Shown here in pieces: positions 1 to 5,949 of a DNA stretch of 6,252 bases. Under the pieces are notes generated by a model, which was not told where the DNA came from, made no database searches, and saw nothing but the letters and a program-made list of their open reading frames with translations. Numbering within the stretch: position 1 is the stretch's first letter; the number at the start of each line of letters is the position of its first letter. A program made the translations under genes and the position numbers. Origin of the DNA: Clostridia bacterium (GTDB lineage Bacteria > Bacillota > Clostridia > Christensenellales > HGM11417); the NCBI GenBank assembly GCA_028700355.1, contig JAQVSX010000043.1:1-6252 (forward strand), in the 5' to 3' direction.

Positions 1-321
1 AGATGCCTTATTGGTCTGGAAAAGGAAAAGGCGATTTATTTAGCTAAAATGACGGTAGAAAAAAAGCTCAGCGTAAGAGAGCTTGAAAAACTTGTAAAAT
101 CTACCTCAATGCCCAAAGTAAAAAAGGGTATGCCGCCACATAAGGAAAAAAACTATCATGACTTCGAACTTAATGAACTTGTAAGCGATATGCAAAGGGT
201 TTTCGGCACTAAGGTATCAGTAGTCGGCACAAACTCCAAAGGCAGAATATACATAGATTATTATTCATTTGAAGATATAGAGCGCATATATGAGATAATA
301 TATAATGTTTACAAAAAATAA
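1..321 (+). CDS. parB: ParB/Spo0J chromosome-partitioning protein, C-terminal part (5' end outside window)
   Basis: The open frame runs in from the window edge, so only the last 106 residues are visible; the ATG at 49 is internal, because the 16 codons before it (RCLIGLEKEKA...) continue the family pattern. The segment LSVRELEKLVK matches the end of the ParB DNA-binding region, where most homologues read LSVRETE-x-LVK. A lysine-rich linker follows, then the C-terminal dimerisation domain (HDFELNELVSDMQRVFGTKV, then GRIYIDYYSFEDIERIYEII). In known relatives ParB is a CTP-dependent clamp that loads at parS sites near the origin, spreads, and recruits SMC; ParA drives segregation. I found no parS 16-mer in the window. 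The gene is convergent with dnaA and shares a terminator with it. Identification is firm for the family; the missing N-terminal part means the CTPase motifs cannot be checked. Confidence 0.93.
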   Translation, partial: RCLIGLEKEKAIYLAKMTVEKKLSVRELEKLVKSTSMPKVKKGMPPHKEKNYHDFELNELVSDMQRVFGTKVSVVGTNSKGRIYIDYYSFEDIERIYEIIYNVYKK

Positions 322-334
322 CAACGCAAATCAT

Positions 335-365
335 AAAAAGCAAGCCGTAATAGCTTGCTTTTTTT
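335..365. terminator. Bidirectional Rho-independent terminator between parB and dnaA
   Basis: A 6-bp GC-containing stem (GCAAGC 340-345 with GCTTGC 353-358, 7-nt loop) is extended by A-T pairs. It is followed by seven T on the plus strand (359-365) and preceded by five A (335-339), which read as T on the minus strand. It lies 14 nt after the parB stop and about 30 nt beyond the dnaA stop, so it can end both convergent transcripts. Confidence 0.85.
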
Positions 366-394
366 GTATTTTTTAATATAGGGTAAGCTCTGTA

Positions 395-1771
395 TTATTT
401 TTTCTGTATCATTGCCTTAATATCTTTTATTGCCGTAGCGAGATTGTTGTTTGTCTGAATAAGCTCGCTTATTTTATCTCTTGCGTGCATAACAGTCGTA
501 TGGTCCCGTCCGCCAAAAGCCGAGCCTATTGCGGCAAGCGGAACGCTTAAAAGTTCTGTAATTATGTACATACAAACCTGACGGGGTTCTACAATTTCCT
601 TGTTTTTCTTTTTGCTGATTATGTCGCCCTTTGTTACCGAATAATAGCCGCAAACCACTTCTATTATTTTGTCTATGGTAAGCACTTCTTTTTTATCGTC
701 TAAAAAATCCTTTAACGCCTCTACCGCTATATCGTATGTAACCTTGCTCGAACCTATCAGAGAAGAATAAAATGTTATTCTTGAAAGCATTCCTTCCATT
801 TCCCTTATATTGCTGTCAATCCTTTCTGCAATTAGATGAAAAACGCTTTCCTCTACATTATACCTTTCATTTTCTGCTTTCTTTTTAAGTATGGCAAGTC
901 TGGTTTCTATTTCAGGCGGCTGAATATCTACTATAAGCCCCCACTGAAAACGGGAGCGCAGTCTCTCTTCAAGCTCCGATAAAAATTTGGGTGCCCTGTC
1001 GGACGATATTATTATTTGCTTTCCGAGATGATAAAGGTCGTTAAAGGTATGGAAAAACTCTTCCTGAGTAGACATTTTGTTTGCGATAAACTGAATATCG
1101 TCTATCATTAAAACATCAAGGCTGCGGTATCTTGCCCGAAATTGTTTGGTAGACTGTTCCTTTCCTCCCCTTATTGCCTCAACAAGCTCGTTAACAAACC
1201 TTTCGCTGGTTATATAACTTACTTTAAGCCGTGGCTTTTCATTTTTAAGCTGGTTTCCTATAGCGTGCATTATATGCGTTTTCCCCAGGCCGCTTCCGCC
1301 GTATATAAACAGGGGATTATAGCTTTTTCCCGGATTTTCAGAAACCGCTTTTGCCGCCGCATGCGCAAGTTGGTTAGACGTACCGACTACAAAATTATCA
1401 AATGTATATTTTGCGTTAAATATAAGCTCTTCCGTCTCTGTTTTTTCACCCTTTGCTTCCTCTTTTTTTTCTTTAATTTCTGTTTCCGGCAGCGTGCGTG
1501 TCTTTAAATATTGAGAAAAATCACTTGCCGATATAACGGCAACATCTGCAATATTGTTGTTTATGGTGTTTAGCGCATTTTTGATTAAATCTAAATAATT
1601 ATTGTTTATTACATTTACCGCCATGGAAGTGGGGCTAACCATGACAAGTTTGTTCCCTGTAATTTCAACCGGCTCTAAGGAAGAAAGCCATACTTCATAT
1701 GTAACAAAAGATGTACCCGTTTCGATTATTTTTAACGCATCCTTCCATAATAGTTTTAAATCATCTGTCAT
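395..1771 (-). CDS. dnaA: Chromosomal replication initiator protein DnaA
   Basis: DnaA binds 9-bp boxes at oriC, oligomerises in its ATP form, opens the duplex and recruits the helicase; it also regulates transcription. The 458-residue length is normal. Domain I spans about residues 1-85, followed by a short Lys/Glu-rich linker to about 115. The AAA+ module then shows Walker A GGSGLGKTH (158-166), Walker B with D224-D225, sensor I around 253-259, the RLRSR box VII region (270-274; R274 aligns with the E. coli arginine finger R285) and sensor II R323. Domain IV carries PRQ (396-398) and the DNA-contact signature GRDHTTVMHA (421-430). The Walker A serine 160 is usually valine, a minor change. 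The ATG is preceded by AAGGA (minus strand, 1783-1787). Unlike the standard order, dnaN does not follow dnaA; dnaA is divergent from recF and transcribed towards parB. Confidence 0.98.
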   Translation of the reverse strand: MTDDLKLLWKDALKIIETGTSFVTYEVWLSSLEPVEITGNKLVMVSPTSMAVNVINNNYLDLIKNALNTINNNIADVAVISASDFSQYLKTRTLPETEIKEKKEEAKGEKTETEELIFNAKYTFDNFVVGTSNQLAHAAAKAVSENPGKSYNPLFIYGGSGLGKTHIMHAIGNQLKNEKPRLKVSYITSERFVNELVEAIRGGKEQSTKQFRARYRSLDVLMIDDIQFIANKMSTQEEFFHTFNDLYHLGKQIIISSDRAPKFLSELEERLRSRFQWGLIVDIQPPEIETRLAILKKKAENERYNVEESVFHLIAERIDSNIREMEGMLSRITFYSSLIGSSKVTYDIAVEALKDFLDDKKEVLTIDKIIEVVCGYYSVTKGDIISKKKNKEIVEPRQVCMYIITELLSVPLAAIGSAFGGRDHTTVMHARDKISELIQTNNNLATAIKDIKAMIQKK

Positions 1772-1815
1772 TATGTTTTTAATCCTTAAAATTATATATA
1801 TATTTTATCTTTTAT

Positions 1816-1843
1816 GGTATAATCATTACAAGCAAACAGTCAA
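1816..1843 (-). promoter_or_regulatory. Probable sigma-A promoter of dnaA
   Basis: On the minus strand TTGACT (1838-1843) and TATACC (1816-1821) are separated by 16 bp, about 45 bp before the dnaA ATG. The -35 is good and the -10 is moderate, so the exact -10 could be shifted by a base or two. The left half of the TGTAACAG/CTGTTACA inverted repeat lies 8 bp upstream of the -35. A weak ribosome site (AAGGA, 1783-1787) follows. Confidence 0.6.
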
Positions 1844-1849
1844 AAAAAG

Positions 1850-1887
1850 GCTGTAACAGCTTAAATTGCCGACGCTGTACTGTTACA
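1850..1887. repeat. Inverted repeat between the divergent dnaA and recF promoters (possible operator)
   Basis: TGTAACAG (1852-1859) and CTGTTACA (1880-1887) form a perfect 8-bp inverted repeat with a 20-nt spacer. The left arm is itself inside an 11-bp odd palindrome, GCTGTAACAGC (1850-1860). GCTGTA recurs at 1874-1879, and AACAGT (1835-1840) mirrors ACTGTT (1879-1884). The repeat sits immediately upstream of the dnaA -35 and overlaps the position expected for a recF -35, which suggests a regulator site controlling both genes. No known binding consensus was recognised, so the role is inferred from position only. Confidence 0.45.
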
Positions 1888-1901
1888 CACCTAAAATCTT
1901 A

Positions 1902-1907
1902 TATAAT
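1902..1907 (+). promoter_or_regulatory. Possible recF promoter -10 (TATAAT)
   Basis: A perfect TATAAT lies 72 bp before the recF ATG. The sequence 16 bp upstream (CTGTTA, 1880-1885) matches the -35 consensus poorly and coincides with the right arm of the inverted repeat. The region is so AT-rich that chance TATAAT matches are likely, so this is a candidate only. Confidence 0.35.
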
Positions 1908-1951
1908 AAACTTTTTTTATTATAACATATAAAAAACAAAAAATAAAGTTT
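1908..1951. repeat. Imperfect AT-only inverted repeat in the recF leader
   Basis: The 14-mer from 1908 (AAACTTTTTTTATT) is nearly complementary in reverse to the 14-mer from 1938 (AAAAAATAAAGTTT), with 12 of 14 positions matching. The segment from 1908 to 1951 is almost pure A and T with long A and T tracts, so it could be bent or easily melted. It may simply reflect base composition. Confidence 0.3.
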
Positions 1952-1979
1952 TAACGGCAAATATTTAATCTTAATTATT

Positions 1980-3065
1980 ATGACAATAACAAACATCAAA
2001 TTAAAAAATTTCAGAAATTATGAATACCTTAAAATAAATCTCGGCAGCGGTATAAATATACTTACGGGAAAAAATGCGCAGGGCAAAACCAATTTAATCG
2101 AGGCGGTATATTTGTGCTGCGTGGGAAAATCTTTCAGGGGAAAGGATAAGGAGCTTATATTAAAGGGGCAAGGCAGCAGTACTGTCGAGGTAAACGCTTT
2201 AAAGGCATACGGACAGCACAGGGTTAAAATATATTTATCGCAGACTGAAAACAAAAAAATACTTATAAACGACATTCCCGTTTTAAAAACGGGGGAACTT
2301 TTGGGCGGCATAAACGCCGTTTACTTTTCTCCCGACGAGTTAAAGCTTGTAAAGGATGCCCCTGCCTGTCGCCGCAAATTTTTAGATGTCGATATATCTC
2401 AGATAAATAAAAAATATTTTTATACCTTAATAAGCTATAATAAAATTCTGCAACAAAGAAACAATGTTTTAAAAAGCTCGCAAAAAAGTTTAAGGCCCAT
2501 GTTAGAAATTTACGATGAGCAGTTAGCTTCTGCGGGCAGCTATATTATCAGCAGCCGTATGGAATTTATATCTTCAATATATGACGATGTAAAAAAAATA
2601 CACAAAACGCTTTCCCATAGCGAAGAACTTGAAATTTCTTATCAAAGCTCTTTAAGCCTGCAAGGCGACATTAAACAAAATTTTTTAAATAATTTAAAAA
2701 GCAGCAGGGAAAAGGATTTAAAGCTTGGCTATACTACGGTAGGCCCTCACAGGGACGATATTAAAATATTGCTAAGTAACCTCGATGTAAAAATTTACGG
2801 CTCTCAAGGGCAGCAAAGGACATGCGCGCTTTCAATAAAACTTTCAGAGCTAAATTATTATAAAAAAATAACGGGGGAATATCCTCTGCTGCTTTTAGAC
2901 GACGTTTTTTCAGAGCTTGATATTTTCCGCAGAAAAAGACTTCTTTCATACTGCGACTATGTTCAGACAATAATAACCACAACGGAAAATATTAAAGATT
3001 TACACAATAATACAACTGCTGTATACTCTGTCAACAGTGGCAGTATAGCTCCGTTTTTTAATTAA
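1980..3065 (+). CDS. recF: DNA replication and repair protein RecF
   Basis: RecF is an SMC/ABC-like ATPase that binds DNA at gap ends with RecR and RecO and helps load RecA. The 361-residue length is typical. The N-terminus MTITNIKLKNFRNY is the usual RecF beginning and fixes the ATG. Walker A is GKNAQGKTN (30-38). The RecF family segment YFSPDELKLVKDAPACRRKFLD-like stretch spans 115-136, GYTTVGPHRDD is at 250-260, and the ABC signature SQGQQR is at 275-280. Walker B LLLLDDVFSELD (303-314) carries D307, D308 and the D-loop. All ATPase elements are intact. No convincing Shine-Dalgarno is visible before the ATG. In most Firmicutes recF lies after dnaN and an S4-domain gene; here it precedes dnaN and is divergent from dnaA, with 331 bp between its stop and the dnaN ATG. 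Confidence 0.97.
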   Translation: MTITNIKLKNFRNYEYLKINLGSGINILTGKNAQGKTNLIEAVYLCCVGKSFRGKDKELILKGQGSSTVEVNALKAYGQHRVKIYLSQTENKKILINDIPVLKTGELLGGINAVYFSPDELKLVKDAPACRRKFLDVDISQINKKYFYTLISYNKILQQRNNVLKSSQKSLRPMLEIYDEQLASAGSYIISSRMEFISSIYDDVKKIHKTLSHSEELEISYQSSLSLQGDIKQNFLNNLKSSREKDLKLGYTTVGPHRDDIKILLSNLDVKIYGSQGQQRTCALSIKLSELNYYKKITGEYPLLLLDDVFSELDIFRRKRLLSYCDYVQTIITTTENIKDLHNNTTAVYSVNSGSIAPFFN

Positions 3066-3258
3066 TACACAAGTTATACAATTTAATGCATGTTTGTTTG
3101 TGGAATACTTCAATTTACATTGTTTATATATAATTTAAACGCTTGTTACCGCTTGGAATATGTGTATAATTTAGCCGCTTATGCACCTATAATAACAACA
3201 ATATAACATACTTATTAACATTATTTATTTTTGATTTTTTTATTTATTTTAAATTAAA
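3063..3258. other. oriC: Candidate oriC: DnaA-box cluster plus AT-rich unwinding region
   Basis: Five 9-mers resembling the DnaA box TTATNCACA lie within 125 bp: TAATACACA (3063-3071, 8/9, overlapping the recF stop), TTATACAAT (3074-3082, 7/9), TATTCCACA on the minus strand (3099-3107, 7/9), TTATACACA on the minus strand (3161-3169, perfect) and TTATGCACC (3179-3187, 8/9). Directly after them, 3188-3260 contains only 7 G or C in 73 bases, as expected of a DNA-unwinding element. The order boxes, AT-rich stretch, dnaN is that of the dnaA-dnaN spacer in Bacillus-type origins, although here recF, not dnaA, lies upstream. An alternative is that the boxes only regulate dnaN. The dnaA-recF spacer has just one weak box-like 9-mer (TGTTACACA, 1881-1889). 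Confidence 0.6.
3161..3169 (-). promoter_or_regulatory. Perfect DnaA box (TTATACACA)
   Basis: The plus strand reads TGTGTATAA, whose complement is an exact match to TTATNCACA. It is the best box in the window. A near-perfect box of opposite orientation (TTATGCACC, 3179-3187) starts 18 bp further on, next to the AT-rich segment. Confidence 0.65.
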
Positions 3259-3259
3259 C

Positions 3260-3288
3260 TTGCCAATTTTAATAAAAAAAGATATAAT
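3260..3288 (+). promoter_or_regulatory. Strong sigma-A-type promoter of dnaN
   Basis: TTGCCA (3260-3265) and a perfect TATAAT (3283-3288) are separated by exactly 17 bp. Transcription would begin near 3295, giving a leader of about 100 nt before dnaN. The leader contains a small inverted repeat, CCTTAA (3366-3371) with TTAAGG (3376-3381), just before the ribosome site, and a weak DnaA-box-like 9-mer TTGTCCACT (3307-3315). Confidence 0.8.
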
Positions 3289-3387
3289 ATAACAAATAAA
3301 ATAAACTTGTCCACTAATTCACAGACTCTAATACTAATTATACTATTCAATTTATATAAAATAACCCTTAATAATTTAAGGCAACAC

Positions 3388-3392
3388 GGAGG
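3388..3392 (+). promoter_or_regulatory. dnaN ribosome binding site that fixes the start
   Basis: GGAGG lies 4 nt before the ATG at 3397. This, with the fit to DnaN homologues starting M-K, rules out the upstream in-frame TTG at 3307. The spacing is shorter than usual. Confidence 0.85.
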
Positions 3393-3396
3393 TTAT

Positions 3397-4497
3397 ATGA
3401 AACTGTTATGTAACGGATTGGATTTATCGGATGCTGTATTAAAAGTAGTAAAAGCCGTAAGCAGCAAGGCAGTAAATCCCATTTTGGAAGGAATTAAATT
3501 AAAAGCAAAGGAAGATTATTTATTGCTTTCTGCAACAGATAATGAATTATCAATCGAAAAAAAGATAAAAGCCGATATTACAGAAGAAGGTGAAGTGCTT
3601 GTAGCAGGAAGGCTGTTTGCCGATTTTGTAAGAAAATTAAATAAAGACCAAATTGAAATCAATTTAATAAACAAACAATTAAAAATTAATTATATGGACA
3701 GTGAAGGAATACTGTCATGCATGAATGCAGACGATTTTCCCGTGCTTCCCTCACTAACCGATACAGATTATTTTACCATTTTTTCCAAGGACTTTAAAGA
3801 GCTGATAAATAAAGTTATTTTTTCTGCTTCTACCGACGATTCAAGACCCATACTTAAAGGCTGTCTTTTAGAAATAAACGGCAATAAAATAACATCCGTA
3901 GCCCTTGACGGTTACAGGTTGGCGCTGTGCAATAAAAATATTATCAGCTCTAGTGGCGATATAAAAACCGTCGTGCCGGCAAGGTGTCTGTCAGAAATAT
4001 CTAAATTTTTATCCGACGATGAAAACGAGCTTAAAATTTATATTCAAAAAAATCATATTATGGTTAATATAGACAATACCACAATAACCTCTCGCCTGTT
4101 AGAAGGAGAATTTATAAATTATAAAATGATTATACCCGGTGATTTTTCCAGCATCGTAACGAGCGAAAAGCTGCAATTTGAAGACAGTTTAGAAAGAGCT
4201 TCTATACTGTCAAAGGGCGATAAAAACAATCTTGTTAAATTTGACGTAAAGGAAAAAATACTTACTATCACTTCTAATTCTGAAGAGGGAAACATAAAGG
4301 AAAATATTTTGGTTGATTTAAAGGGAAAAGATATTTTAATTGCCTTTAACGCAAAATATTTTATAGAAGCGCTTAAAAATATTGCCGACGATTATATAAC
4401 AATTAATTTTACGTCTTCGGTAGCGCCCTGTATAGTACAGCCCGTAGAGGGGGACGAATATTTATATTTACTGCTGCCGGTAAGAATAATTAACTAA
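3397..4497 (+). CDS. dnaN: DNA polymerase III sliding clamp (beta subunit) DnaN
   Basis: DnaN forms a dimeric ring that tethers replicative polymerase and many repair factors to DNA. From the ATG at 3397 the protein has 366 residues, the family's normal size; the 30 residues gained by starting at 3307 have no clamp character. Three clamp domains are visible, about 1-120, 125-247 and 250-366. Family motifs include SATDNELSI (45-53), ADDFPVLP (111-118), STDDSRPILKG (145-155), ALDGYRLA (169-176), SRLLEGEFINY (232-242) and FNAKYFIEAL (317-326). The C-terminus is LLLPVRIIN, where the PVR portion lies at the peptide-binding pocket in known clamps. It has its own promoter and terminator, so it is probably monocistronic. 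No S4-domain gene or recF follows it, unlike the standard Firmicute order. Confidence 0.97.
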   Translation: MKLLCNGLDLSDAVLKVVKAVSSKAVNPILEGIKLKAKEDYLLLSATDNELSIEKKIKADITEEGEVLVAGRLFADFVRKLNKDQIEINLINKQLKINYMDSEGILSCMNADDFPVLPSLTDTDYFTIFSKDFKELINKVIFSASTDDSRPILKGCLLEINGNKITSVALDGYRLALCNKNIISSSGDIKTVVPARCLSEISKFLSDDENELKIYIQKNHIMVNIDNTTITSRLLEGEFINYKMIIPGDFSSIVTSEKLQFEDSLERASILSKGDKNNLVKFDVKEKILTITSNSEEGNIKENILVDLKGKDILIAFNAKYFIEALKNIADDYITINFTSSVAPCIVQPVEGDEYLYLLLPVRIIN

Positions 4498-4520
4498 AAA
4501 CAATTAAAATTTTTTAATAA

Positions 4521-4557
4521 AAACCGTCTCTTGAAATACTCGAGATACGGTTTTTTT
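4521..4557. terminator. Rho-independent terminator of dnaN
   Basis: AAACCGT (4521-4527) pairs with ACGGTTT (4547-4553). After one C-T mismatch the stem continues with TCTTG against CGAGA, leaving a 7-nt loop. Seven T (4551-4557) overlap and follow the stem. The upstream A-rich flank could also make it work on the minus strand. It begins 23 nt after the dnaN stop. Confidence 0.85.
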
Positions 4558-4590
4558 GATACCTGCTTTTGCGGCAATATATTTGAAATA

Positions 4591-4619
4591 AAAAAATATC
4601 TGTTTAAAAAACAGATATT
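4591..4619 (-). terminator. Rho-independent terminator of the tRNA operon
   Basis: A perfect 11-bp inverted repeat, AATATCTGTTT (4595-4605) with AAACAGATATT (4609-4619), has a 3-nt loop. The plus-strand A-run at 4591-4596 reads as a T-run after the hairpin on the minus strand. It starts 4 nt beyond the CCA end of tRNA-Glu. The stem is AT-rich, so it is modest in strength. Confidence 0.8.
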
Positions 4620-4623
4620 ATAT

Positions 4624-4698
4624 TGGTGACCCCAAGGGGACTTGAACCCCTGATACCGCCGTGAAAGGGCGATGTCTTAACCGCTTGACCATGGGGCC
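4624..4698 (-). tRNA. tRNA-Glu (anticodon TTC)
   Basis: The minus strand folds into a standard 75-nt cloverleaf including an encoded CCA (plus-strand tgg at 4624-4626). The acceptor stem is GGCCCCA/TGGGGTC with one G-T wobble. The anticodon stem TCGCC/GGCGG encloses loop CTTTCAC with anticodon TTC. The T-arm AGGGG-TTCAAGT-CCCCT is perfect. It is the last gene of a three-tRNA operon and decodes GAA and GAG. Confidence 0.97.
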
Positions 4699-4711
4699 GT
4701 ATATATTATTT

Positions 4712-4788
4712 TGGTAGCGGCGGTCGGACTTGAACCAACGACCTGCCGGGTATGAACCGGCCGCTATAACCAGCTAAGCTACGCCGCC
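4712..4788 (-). tRNA. tRNA-Met (anticodon CAT), elongator type
   Basis: A 77-nt cloverleaf with encoded CCA. The acceptor GGCGGCG/CGCCGCT has a terminal G-T wobble, the anticodon stem is GCCGG/CCGGC around TTCATAC (anticodon CAT), and the T-arm is GTTGG-TTCAAGT-CCGAC. The paired first base and the absence of the GGG/CCC anticodon-stem signature distinguish it from the initiator. A CAT anticodon could in principle be lysidine-modified Ile tRNA, but the body resembles elongator Met tRNAs. Confidence 0.92.
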
Positions 4789-4800
4789 ACATAAGGAAAA

Positions 4801-4878
<78 letters not shown>

Positions 4879-4922
4879 TCATTAATAACGGCAAATGCGC
4901 CGCACATCTATTAAGCTATGTT

Positions 4923-4951
4923 ATTCTATATTATTTTACTGCTTTTGTCAA
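4923..4951 (-). promoter_or_regulatory. Promoter of the tRNA operon
   Basis: On the minus strand a perfect TTGACA (4946-4951) is 17 bp from TAGAAT (4923-4928), one base off consensus. It lies about 45 bp upstream of the fMet tRNA, leaving a short leader to be removed by RNase P. The -35 sits only 30 bp beyond the stop codon of the lipid kinase gene, with no convincing terminator between them, so kinase transcripts may run into the tRNAs. Confidence 0.85.
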
Positions 4952-4981
4952 TCGTTTTAAAGCTTTCAAAAATATAAAGTT

Positions 4982-5854
4982 TTACCTGAACATTTTAAGC
5001 TGATTTTTTACAATGCGGCATTCAAACGGAATATCTTTAACTAATTCCCCGTCAATATTAATTACTGTTGAGCCGTCAGGGGTTTTTATACTTACGCTTT
5101 TACATAATATGTTTTCTACAAAATCGTATTTTAGCAGCTTTCCCCTTAATAAATTTATAAGGGCAACGGGTATTTTCCATTTTTTTAATTTATTTACAAT
5201 AATTAAATTTAAATAATTATCAGAAATGTCAGACAGCGGAGAAATAGGCATTCCGCCGCCGAAATATTTTCCGTTACAAGCCGCAACGAGCAAAACCGTT
5301 TTCTGCTCCGCAGGCTTATCGTCTATCTGAACGGTAAACTTATGCCAGTCAAATTTAAGCAATATCCTTATCAGTGCGATAAGATACTGTAATTTTCCCT
5401 TTATAAATCTCATTTTTTTGCAAAGCTCTAAAACAGAAACATCCATTCCCATACCGGTAACATTCATAACACGCTTTCCGTTTAATTGCATAAAATCTGT
5501 GTACTGCGGACTTACAGTATCAATAATATTTTTTATCGCCGCAACGGGATTTTTTTTAAGCCCTATAAATTTAGAAAAATCATTGCCTGTTCCGCAGGGT
5601 ATTATGCCAAGAGCGCAGCTGCTAAAATCTGCAATTCCGTTTAACACCTCGCTTACTGTGCCGTCTCCGCCCACAGCGATAACATTGTCGCTGCAAGAGC
5701 TTATATTTTTTGATATTTCCACCGCATGAGAAGGATACTCTGTGCGGTATATCTTATATTCAATATTGTTTTTTAGTAAATATTTTTCAATTTTGTTCAT
5801 TGCCCTTTGGGCCTTGCCTCGTCCCGCAATGGGGTTTAATATAAAATTGTACAT
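4982..5854 (-). CDS. Diacylglycerol kinase catalytic-domain (YegS/DgkB/BmrU-type) lipid kinase
   Basis: Proteins of this family phosphorylate diacylglycerol or related lipids with ATP; in Gram-positives DgkB recycles diacylglycerol into phosphatidic acid, while other members have undefined substrates. The 290-residue length is typical. Motifs in order are NPIAGRGKA (7-15), VGGDGTVSEVLNG (61-73) with the nucleotide-binding GGDGT, IPCGTGNDF (85-93), GMGMDV (134-139) and NGKYFGGGMPISP (194-206). IDGE (267-270) contains the likely catalytic glutamate E270. No transmembrane segment or signal peptide is seen, consistent with a soluble enzyme acting at the membrane surface. AAGG (minus strand, 5861-5864) six bases before the ATG supports the start. 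It is divergent from the neighbouring nucleotidyltransferase gene. The family is firm, the lipid substrate is not, so no symbol is assigned. Confidence 0.92.
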   Translation of the reverse strand: MYNFILNPIAGRGKAQRAMNKIEKYLLKNNIEYKIYRTEYPSHAVEISKNISSCSDNVIAVGGDGTVSEVLNGIADFSSCALGIIPCGTGNDFSKFIGLKKNPVAAIKNIIDTVSPQYTDFMQLNGKRVMNVTGMGMDVSVLELCKKMRFIKGKLQYLIALIRILLKFDWHKFTVQIDDKPAEQKTVLLVAACNGKYFGGGMPISPLSDISDNYLNLIIVNKLKKWKIPVALINLLRGKLLKYDFVENILCKSVSIKTPDGSTVINIDGELVKDIPFECRIVKNQLKMFR

Positions 5855-5914
5855 ATTTAACCTTGTTTTTCCTTATATAATTTAATATAATAAATAATAG
5901 GCGCAATAAAAATA

Positions 5915-5923
5915 TGATATAAT
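5915..5923 (+). promoter_or_regulatory. Likely extended -10 promoter of the CCA-adding-type gene
   Basis: TGATATAAT (TG-A-TATAAT) forms an extended -10 element about 26 bp before the ATG at 5950; no good -35 is visible. Transcription would begin near 5930, giving a leader of about 20 nt. The whole spacer 5855-5949 is very AT-rich; a minus-strand promoter for the lipid kinase must also lie here, with TTGCGC (5901-5906 complement) as a weak -35 candidate. Confidence 0.5.
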
Positions 5924-5949
5924 AATTATCGGATTATGTAAAGTATATT

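Noticed and set aside
1142..1507. Plus-strand open frame of 121 codons inside dnaA
   Set aside because: It is antisense to the AAA+ coding region, has no recognisable domain and lacks start signals; dnaA is unmistakable on the other strand.
1602..1856. Plus-strand open frame overlapping the dnaA 5' end and its promoter
   Set aside because: It is antisense to domain I, runs through the dnaA promoter, and has no family resemblance.
1881..1889. DnaA box TGTTACACA in the dnaA-recF spacer
   Set aside because: It matches only 7 of 9 positions, stands alone and overlaps the inverted repeat, so it is not good evidence for an origin or DnaA autoregulation here.
2018..2311. Minus-strand open frame inside recF
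   Set aside because: It is the reverse shadow of the RecF Walker A region with no start signal or family resemblance.
3307..3396. A TTG-initiated N-terminal extension of DnaN by 30 residues
   Set aside because: No ribosome site precedes it, the residues do not resemble clamp domain I, and GGAGG with ATG at 3397 gives the normal 366-residue protein.
5418..5729. Plus-strand open frame inside the lipid kinase gene
   Set aside because: It is antisense to the GGDGT and GTGND motif region and has no recognisable features.
5936..5941. Start-stop ATGTAA just before the CCA-adding-type gene
   Set aside because: ATG followed at once by TAA is expected by chance in such AT-rich DNA and no ribosome site accompanies it.
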